64,000 nucleotides of DNA. Source: Euptelea pleiosperma (lineage: Eukaryota; Streptophyta; Magnoliopsida; Ranunculales; Eupteleaceae). Shown piece after piece: positions 55,680 through 64,000 of the stretch. The stretch spans positions 13,882,138 to 13,946,137 of the forward strand of contig CM068544.1 in assembly GCA_035048495.1 (NCBI GenBank), written 5' to 3'. Below the pieces are notes generated by a model. That model saw nothing but the letters and a program-made list of their open reading frames with translations, was not told where the DNA came from and made no database searches. Both the position numbers and the translations under genes were made by a program. The stretch's first letter is position 1. Each line of letters begins with the position of its first letter.

Positions 55680-56659
55680 TCAGAAGGAACGTCAGCGGTT
55701 AAAATCTCCAAACTTCAAATGCTGACTTCTAAGTTTGAATCCATGAGAATAGAGGAGAACGATACATTCATTGAGTTTTATGCCCAACTTAGTGATATTG
55801 TGAACTCTGCACACAACTTGGGTGAGATCATTCATGAATTCAAAGTTGTCTGAAAAATTTTAAAATCCTTACCTGATAGATTTCAGGCTAAGGTTACTAC
55901 TATTGAAGAAAGCAAGGATGTTGACTCTCTCAAAGTTGATGAGCTGGTTGGGTCTCTACAAACTTATGAGATGAATTTGAGACAATCGAAGAAATCAAAA
56001 GGTATTGCCTTTATAGTTTCTGAAGCTCAAGATTTTGAGTCGGATGTTGACTCTGAAGTCGAAATGGTATTATTTGTGAAAAAATTTAAAAAGTTTTTTC
56101 ATTTTAAAAATGATAGAGTTAAAAACAATAAAACGTTTGATAAATCTAAGGAACATGCCAGACCTCATGAGAGAGGTAGCAGAAGTGAAAGGAACCCTAG
56201 GGAAAGCCGCTCAAGTGAACCCCAATTTTTCAAATTTAAGGGTTTTAGTCACTTTGCTAATGTGTGCCCAAACAAAGAAGAATACAAGGGCAAGGCAAAA
56301 GCGTTCAATGCCACATGGGATGAAGAATCAGAAGATCATTCTGATGATTCAGATAGCAATGAAAAGACTGATAAATATATACTTTTGTTGCTCATTTTAA
56401 TAGTCCCTACGGATCTCATGGAGATTCTAAGAAAAGTGATAATAAGAGTTCAGAAGACTCTTACAATGGGGACTCATATGACTCGGCAGTTGGTGTGAAA
56501 GAACTGTACGAGGAATCGATAAAATTCATTAAGGCTAACAAAGTTTTATCTGACTAGGTTAAATGTCTTGACTCTGAAAATGCAGCCTTAGTAATTAACA
56601 CTGAAAAATTAAAAGTATTGATTACAGATTTAGAACAAGAGAATGAGTCTCTGCTGCAA
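55680..56659 (+). pseudogene. gag: copia gag (UBN2-type), broken
   Basis: A reading frame with features of Ty1/copia gag: EGTSAVK, FYAQLSDIVN, LPDRFQAKVTTIEE and the KVDELVGSLQTYEMNL helix. A degenerate zinc knuckle follows (FFKFKGFSHFANVCPN), in which the first two cysteines are Phe. There is an in-frame TGA at 55851-55853, a frameshift around 56380-56400, and a TAG near 56555 within the following coiled-coil stretch (ALVINTEKLKVLITDLEQEN). The N-terminus and primer site are missing at the left. The right end is cut at 56664 by repeat Z. Non-functional. Confidence 0.85.
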
Positions 56660-56664
56660 AGGAA

Positions 56665-59600
56665 TGTAATACCTTGAACTTTCGTTCTAGGGTATTCTGG
56701 TAAATTCACCTAATAATGAAAACCTAAACCTTTTTCAGACTTTCATTATTATTTTTATGGTTTAATATAATGCTTGAGTATGTATGTTTAATTTGGTTTC
56801 ATTTCGACAACTTTCAAAAACCTGTTATTTTTGAAACTCGCTCTTTAGGGCGAAATTCTTGCTAAAAATAATGAACCATAACTTGCAGGGAACTTTTTCT
56901 CTCCCCAGCTAACATTTCAAAACTTTTATAAAAAAATTATTTTGTGGGCCCGAGACTCCAAAAATATTCATATTTGATCCTTACCAACTTACCTGTGAAA
57001 TTTGGAACCTTTCTTGAGACATGAAAACTCTAGTCGAAGATTTCGGGAGATTTTTACAAAAATAGTATTTTCGTAATTTTTGAACTTTCCTACCATGTTT
57101 ATATTTTTTAAAAATAATATAAAATTATATTTTATTTATTTAATAAGAATGTGGGACCTACAAATCACTTTCGAGTCATTCCGATGTCATTTGACACTTT
57201 TCTAAGGCTTTGAACGTTTTTATGATTTATGTGTGTGACATGTGTCAATACCTTAATGTATAAACTTTTAAAATTATACAATATAATTTAATTGAATTAA
57301 TTAATGATTATTGGTGTTATGATTGTTGGGTAGGCCCGTATGGCTAATCTATAGGCATTTTGGGCTTAATAATATTCTTAAATGAAGCCTAGTTGTTATA
57401 TATGGGCCTTTTGTCCATTTCTAACCCATTAGTAATGTAAAATATAAGTTTTTGAGGATTGAAAAAGTCATCCTTTGATAGTTACGAATTTCACTAAAAT
57501 AGAAACCCTAATCCTTCCCTAAACCTATTTATGAAAACCTTAAAGCTTTAGAAGCTTTCACAAACCTAAACTCCATTAAAGAATAGAGAAATCTCCATTA
57601 AACCTTCATCCGGGTACCGATCACACTCGAGCAAGAAGGGAAAATTGACGGGAACTCCGAATGGAAAAACATACTCCGAGGAGAAGACGATCCGATGACT
57701 TTCAAATTTGAAGAAATTTTCCATTTTCATTAAAGTTTAAGAAACTTTAAGGTAAGTGTGTTTGATCCATCCTATACTTGTTTTTCTTCAAGATTTTATT
57801 TCTCTTTCATTAGATAATGGTTGATACTCATTATAAATTAATTTCAATAATATTTACTTTATTTTTCTTGAGTTGATCATTGTTTGGTGCCACTATGATG
57901 GGTTTGGCCATGACTTATTTGGCACCCATAATAGATAGCAATTTCTTTATAATTTTTGTAGTATTTTTAAGAATTAAATATTTTCTAATTATTTTTTCTA
58001 AAACCCTCTATGAATCTATTTTTCAAAACAGTTGAGTTTGTATTTTTATAATTTTTATTTATTAAGTTATGATTTTTCAAATATGCTGGACTTTTTTGTA
58101 AAATCCAGAATTCTAGATTTTGCATGGTCCAATTCACTTAGGATTTCGATCTATATTTTTAACCTAAATATTTTTTTAGTTCTTTTTCATAGATACCTCT
58201 ATCAATCTAGTCTCTAGAACCTTTGAATTTGTATTTTTTTCATTTGTATTGATTAAGTTATAATTTTTCAAATGTGCTGGACTTTTTTGTAAAACTCAGA
58301 ATTCCAGATTTTGCACGGTCCAATACACTTGGGATTTTGATCTATTTTTCTAACCTAAATATATTTGTAATTATTTTTCATAGATACCTCTATCAATCTA
58401 TTTTTTAGAACCTTTGAGTTTGTATTTTTCTAATTTGTATTGATTACGTTATAATTTTTCAAATGTGCTAGACTTTTCTATAAAACCTAGAATTCCAGAT
58501 TTTGCATAGTCCACTTTACTTGGGATTTCAATCTATATTTTTAACCTAAATATTTTTCTAATTATTTTTTATAGATATCTATATAAATCTAATTTCTAGA
58601 ACCTTTAAGTTTGTATTTTTCTAATTTGTATTGATTAAGTTATGATTTTTAAAATGTGTTCGACATTTTTGTAAAACCCAGAATTTTAGATTTTGCATGA
58701 TCCAATACACTTAGGATTTTGATCTACATTTTTAACCTAAATATTTTTTTAATTAATTTTCATAGATACCTCTATTAATCTAGTTTCTAGAACCTTTGAG
58801 TTTGTATTTTTTTGATTTGTATTGATTAAGTTATGATTTTTCAAATATACTGGACTTTTCTATAAAACCTACAATTCTAAATTTTGCATTGTCTACTTCA
58901 CTTGGTATTTCGATCTATATTTTTAGTGTAAATATTTTTCTAATTATTTTTCATAAATACCTCTACCAATCTAGTTTCTAGAACCTTTAAGTTTGTATTT
59001 TTCTAAATTGTATTGATTAAGTTATGATTTTTCAAATGTACTGGACTTTTCTGTAAAACCTAGAATTCTAAATTTTGCACGGTCCATTTTACTTGGGATT
59101 TTGCTCTATATTTTTAACCTAAATATTTTTATAATTATTTTTCATAGATACCTCTATCAATCTAGTTTCTAAAACCTTTAAGTTTGTATTTTTCAGATTT
59201 GTATTGATTAAGTTATGATTTTTCAAATATGATGGACTTTTCTGTAAAACCAAGAATTCTAGATTCTGTCCAGCCCACTTAATTAAGGGTTTCGACCTAT
59301 ATTTTGAATCTGAATATTTTTCTATTTATTTTTTCTAAAAACCTCTGTGAATCTAGTTTTTAAATCTATTGAGTTTATATTTTTTTAATTTATATTTATT
59401 TAGTTATGATTTGTAAAAAGAAATATATTTTTTTCTACAAAAGTCTTCTTTCTTTGATTTTTTATGATTAATGGCCTTGGGAACCCTTAGTGGCTCGGTC
59501 ATGACTTATTGACTATAAAGGGGTTTAGCCCTTATTATTTGACTAAACCCTAGATGGTTTGACTTATACTTGTATGCATGGAGATCTCAACCATGTGTCT

Positions 59601-60253
59601 TGGATCTCTAATAGGGTTCGACCAAGTGTCTTGGATCCCTTTTTAATGTTCGACCTTGTATTATGGATCCCTCATAGGGTTCGGCCATGGTGTGTTGGAT
59701 TCTCTTGCGATTTCCACTTATATTGTTTATTCATGTTGATCGTGACCTTCGGTGATTGTTACATGTTATTCATGTTTAACCCTAATTCATTCTCATGTTA
59801 TCACTTTTGTTGATCATGTGTTTATTTTATATTCTTATTTTAATGTTAAATACATGTTCGCTTATGCCATGTAACCTTAGTACCATTTGTTATCATACCA
59901 TGATCATCACGTCATTTCATATAAGGGGTGCATAAGGGAACGGGGTTGAAGTATATTATATACGTTTATATTAGTTTTATCAATTAATCACAGTTCGATA
60001 CCCTAGGGTGATAGGCCCTAGACGTTATTATATCCTGCAGATAGGTCGATGAGACCGCTCCAAGTGAGGGAAGGAGATAGAGACCCTATGTGGTTATGGG
60101 TACTAGTTGCATTTGCATCTCGTACTCACTTGCATTCACCCTCATATTCGTGTCATCCTTATTATATGATTGAGATGCATACCTTGATTTATAGCATGAT
60201 ATTATACTATGCACACTGTTGTATTACTAGGCCTCGGTTCACGGTGATACACC
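56665..60253 (+). mobile_element. LTR-like repeat Z (host copy, left part)
   Basis: Begins TGTAATACCTTGAACTTTCG inside the copia gag (preceded by AGGAA). AT-rich, without coding capacity I can recognise. It includes a CTTTAAGGTAAGT donor-like site near 57750, a ~190-bp tandem array at about 58009-59343 and an 84-codon ORF at 59559-59813. It is interrupted at 60253 by an inverted copy of itself and resumes at 63696. The 5-bp TSD of the nested copy points to LTR-retrotransposon integrase. Termini and size (over 3.5 kb) suggest a solo LTR of a Ty3/gypsy element of another family, but the identity is open. Confidence 0.7.
58009..59343 (+). repeat. ~190-bp tandem array in Z
   Basis: About seven units, recognised by CTATCAATCTAGTTTCTAGA recurring near 58009, 58198, 58391, 58580, 58771, 58962, 59152 and 59344. 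Each unit contains AAGTTATGATTTTTCAAAT, GGACTTTT and CCAGAATTCTAGATTTTGCA. Units are visibly diverged. Confidence 0.88.
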
Positions 60254-63200
60254 TATCGCGCCCCAAAAATTTGTGGATCGACCCATATCCGAACCCAAAG
60301 GTGATCCATGAATGTCCCATAGTGGTCCAACTAGGTCAATTAGACTACTAAGGTTCATTCGAAAACCCACTAAGTAAAGAAAAAAAGTCTAGATGTAGAA
60401 AATAAATAATTCAAATAATTCAATCAATCAACTAAATATAGAGAGATGAATGTGAGAACATGCTCTCAATCAAAGGCTTACATGCCCGTGAAAATAAATA
60501 AATAATATTATAAAATAATCAAATATAACTTTTTAAAGTGTGGGATCAACTCCCAAATCCTCACCGATCTCCTCGAATGCACTAGGGTCTTTCGCCTCAA
60601 AATCATCTCACGTACCCGGCTCCTCAAAATCTAAAAATGGTATTGGTGTAGCACCATGAGCCGAGGCCCAGTAATACAACAGTATGCATGGTATAGTATC
60701 ATACTATATAAGTTTTAAACCAAGGTATGCATCTCAATCATATATTAAGGATGACATGAATATGAGGGTAAATGCAAGTGAGTACGGGATGCCAATGCAA
60801 CTAGTACCCATAACCACATAGGGTCTCCATCTCCTTCCCGCACTGGGAGCGGTCTCATTGACCCATCTGCAGGATATAATAACGTCTGGGGCCTTTTACT
60901 CTAGGGTACCAAACCCTAATTAATTGATAAAACCAATATAAACGTATATAATATACTTCAACCCTGTTCCCTTATGCACTCTTTATATGAAATGACGTGA
61001 TGATCGTGGTATGACAACAAGATAGTACTAGGGTTACATGACATAAGCACACATGTATTTAACATTTAAATAAGAATATAAAATAAACACATGATCATCA
61101 AAAGTGATAACATGTGAACGAATTAGGGTTAAACATGAATAATATGTAACAATCATCGAAAGTCACGATCAATACGGATGAATAATATAAATGGGAATCA
61201 CAAGAGAATCCAACACACCATGGCCGAACCCTATGAGGGATCCATGACACAAGGTCGAACCCTAAAGAGGTATCCAAGACACTTGACCGAATCCTATGAG
61301 GGATCCAAGACACATGGGTGGGATCCCCATGCATACAAGTATAGGTCAAACCATCTAGAGTTTAATAAAACAACAAGGGCTAAACCCCTTAATAGTTAAC
61401 AAGTCATAACCGAACCACTAAGGGTTCCCAAGGCCTTTAATCGTCAAAAATTCAAGAAATAGGTAGTTCACAGAAAATATGTTTCATTGTAAAAATCATA
61501 ACTAAATAAATATAAATTAAAAAACTACAAACTCAATAAATTTGAAAACTAGATTGACAGAGGTTTTTAAGAAAAATAAATAGAAAATATTCAGATTCAA
61601 AATATAGGTCGAAACCCTTAATGAAGTGGGCCGAACAAAATCTAGAATTCTATGTTTCACAGAAAAGTCTAGCACATTTGAAAAATTATAACTTAATCAA
61701 TACAAATCAGAAAACTCAAAGGTGATAGAAACTAGATTTATAGAGGTATTTAGGAAAAATAAATAGAAAAATATTTAGATTCAAAATATGGGTCGAAACC
61801 CTTAATGATGTGGGCCGGACAGAATCTGAAATTTTGGGTTTTAAAGAAAAAGTGCAACACATTTAAAAAATTAGAATTTAATCAATACAAATCAAAAAAA
61901 TACAAACTCAAAGGTTCTAGAAACTAGATTGATAGGTATTTATGAAAAATAATTATAAAAATATTAAGGTTAAAAATATAGATCGAAATCTCAAGTGAAG
62001 TGGACTGTGTAAAATTTGAAATTCTGGGTTTTGTAGAAAAGTCTAGCACGTTTGAAAAATCATAACTTAATCAATACAAATCAGAAAAATACAAACTCAA
62101 AGGTTTTAGAAACTAGATTGATAGAGATATCATGAAAAATAATTAAAAAAATATTTAGGTTAAAAATATAGATCAAAATTCCAAGTGAAGTGGACCATGT
62201 AAAATTTGAAATTCTGGGTTATTTTGTAAAGTCCAAAACTTAGAAAAATCATAACTTAATCAATACAAATTAGAAAAATATTAACTAAACGGTTTTAGAA
62301 AATATATTCATAGAGACATTTGTGAAAAATAATTATAAAAATATTTAAATCATAAAAATACAACAAAAATGATAAAAAACATAGTCATCCGTTATAGGTG
62401 TAAAAGAAACCATGGCCAAACCCATCATGGTGGCCCAAAATAAAGATCAACCCAATAAGAATAAAGTAAATATTGTTGAAATTAATTTATAATGAGTATC
62501 AACCATTACTTAATGAAAGAAAAACAAAATCTTGAAAAAAAACAAGTATAGGATGGATCAAACATACTTACCTCAAGGTTTTTTTAACTTTAATGAAAAT
62601 CAAAAGTTTATTTAAATTTGAAAGTCGTCGGATCGTCCTCTTATCATGGTATGTTCTTCCATTTAGAGTCCCCGTCAATTCTCCCTTCTTGCTCAAGTGA
62701 GATCAATGCCCGGATGAAGGTTTAATGGAGCTTTCTCTATTCTTCAATGGAGTTGGGTTTGTGAAAGTTTCTAAAGCTTTAGGATTTTCATAAATAGGTT
62801 TAGAGAAGGATTAGGGTTTCTATTTAATGAAATTCGTAACTATCAAAGGGATGACTTTTTCAACTCTCAAAAACTCATATTTTACACTACTAATAGGTTA
62901 GAAATCGGCCCAAGGCCCATATATATCAATAGGCTTCATTTAAGAATATTATTAAGCCCAAAAGACCTCTAGATTGGCTATAAGGGCCCACCCAATAATC
63001 ATAACACAAATAATTATTCATTGATTCAATTAAACTATATTATATATTTTAAAAGTTTATTCAACAATGTATTGACACATGTCACACACACATAAATCAC
63101 CTAAAATAATCTAAATACACAAAAATCACAAAAAAGTTTAAAATCTTGAAAAAGTGTCAAAATGAACTAGGAATAATCCGAAAAGTGATTCGTAGGTCCC

Positions 63201-63690
63201 ACACTCCTATTAAATAAATAAAATAGAATTAAATATTATTTTAAGAAAAAATATAAGAATGGTAGGAAAGTTCAAAAATTACGAAAATACTATTTTTGTC
63301 AAAATCTCTCAAAATTTTTGACTAGAGTTTTCATGTCTTAAGAAAAGTTCCAAATTTCACAGATAAGTTGGTAAGGATAAAATAGGAATATTTTTTGTGT
63401 CTTGGGCCTACAAAATAATTTTTTAATAAAAGTTTTAGAATATTAGCTAGAGTAAGAAAAAGTCCCCTGCAAGTTATAGTTTATTATTCTTAGCAAGAAT
63501 TTAGCCCTAAAGAACGAGTTTAAAAAATAGAAGGTTTTTTCAAAGTTGTCAGAATAAAACCAAATTAAATACACATACTCAAGCATGATATTAAATTATA
63601 AAAAAATAATAGAAGTTTGAAAAAGTTTCAGATTTTTATTATTAGGTGAATTTACCATAATACCATAGAACGAAAGTTCAGGGTATTACA
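60254..63690 (-). mobile_element. nested inverted copy of Z (Z-prime), solo LTR-like
   Basis: A 3,437-bp minus-strand unit running TGTAATACCCTGAAC ... GGGGCGCGATA, with perfect TSD ACACC (60249-60253, 63691-63695). It is inserted in the other Z copy and gives its complete length and both ends. The last bases are TA where CA is usual for LTRs. It shares most of its length with 56665-60253 (inverted), including a shorter ~190-bp array of about four units (about 61540-62340). No coding domain is seen. Confidence 0.82.
61540..62340 (-). repeat. ~190-bp array in Z-prime
   Basis: About four units of the same repeat as 58009-59343, marked by TAGAAACTAGATTGATAGAG near 61540, 61727, 61913, 62107 and 62297. 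Confidence 0.82.
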
Positions 63691-64000
63691 ACACCGATAC
63701 CATTTTCAGATTTTGAGGAGTCGGGTACGTGAGATGATTTTGAGGCGAAAGACTCCGGTGCATTCGAGGAGATCCACAAGGATTTGGGAGTTGATTCCAC
63801 ACTTTAGAAGACTTTATTTTGATTGCTCTAAACATTACTTATTTATTTTCACGTGCATGTAGTCCTTTGATTGAGAGCATGTTCTCACATCTTTCTCTCC
63901 ACATTTAGTTGATTGATTGAATTATGAATTATTTGAATTATTTGTTTTCTACATCTAGAAGTTTTTTTTACTTAGTGGGTTTTCAAATGAACCTTAGTAG
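63691..64000 (+). mobile_element. LTR-like repeat Z (host copy, right part)
   Basis: Resumes after the ACACC TSD. It matches the inverse of 60342-60650 and runs to the window edge about 90 bp short of the expected terminus. No gene. Confidence 0.78.

Noticed and set aside
55971..56498. Intact copia gag gene
   Set aside because: The frame is only the middle of a gag with an upstream stop, lost zinc-knuckle cysteines and a downstream frameshift.
1..64000. Host protein-coding genes
   Set aside because: No frame outside retroelement coding regions shows recognisable domains or exon structure; the whole window is accounted for by repeats.

Overview
This is intergenic, transposon-packed DNA from a flowering plant with a repeat-rich nuclear genome. 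The evidence is plant-type Ty3/gypsy pol and gag of the Athila/Tat kind with a tRNA-Asp primer site, a SIRE/Maximus-like Ty1/copia element, 5-bp target-site duplications (TSDs), and LTR retrotransposons nested inside one another. No host protein gene is visible and the species cannot be named from the sequence.

One LTR family accounts for about 1-54.8 kb. Its LTRs begin TGATATTCGCTCAAAAG and end ACTTTCA. I count twelve copies: (1) 2506-4743 minus, 5' LTR of element A; (2) 5013-7371 minus, element E; (3) 9290-12103 plus, missing its first ~82 bp; (4) 13561-16272 plus, solo; (5) 19597-22072 minus, carrying a copied tRNA-Asp half; (6) 23145-25850 minus, element G; (7) 26344-28637 + 39126-39471 plus, solo; (8, 9) 28638-31066 and 36692-39120 plus, the pair of complete element C; (10, 12) 40536-43645 and 51877-54827 minus, the pair of complete element D; (11) 46779-49512 minus, solo. 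Autonomous-type coding remnants are a gag (1-663 minus), an RT scrap (4744-5012 plus) and an RT-RNase H-integrase region (12104-17796 plus, split by solo LTR 4). Complete elements C and D carry no gag-pol. Both have one ORF of unknown function (610 aa and intact in C; split and truncated in D), while sharing LTR ends, primer site, leader and 3' UTR with the autonomous type. They look like a non-autonomous partner family that swapped out the whole coding cassette.

Layout: 1-12.1 kb, fragments of A, B and E plus LTR 3 in mixed orientation; 12.1-19.5 kb, pol of element F with its 3' UTR; 19.5-26.2 kb, rearranged junk holding the tRNA half, LTRs 5 and 6 and pieces of elements G and H; 26.2-56.7 kb, a copia element (3' end, LTR, broken gag) hosting solo LTR 7 (itself hosting C) and element D (itself hosting solo LTR 11); 56.7-64 kb, a second, unidentified LTR-like family (Z) inserted in the copia gag and carrying an inverted copy of itself. 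Nesting order follows from TSDs: copia first, then LTR 7, D and Z, then C inside LTR 7, LTR 11 inside D, and Z-prime inside Z. C is the youngest; its LTRs differ at only about four positions by eye.

Most worth following up: the 54-nt copy of tRNA-Asp(GTC) next to LTR 5; the recurrent CCGGAGTTGCAG/CTGCAACTCCGG palindromes, one to four in every intact LTR; the replaced coding cassette with its repeat-built unknown protein; a stem-loop beside a splice donor conserved in all four leaders; and the self-nested Z family with a ~190-bp internal tandem array.
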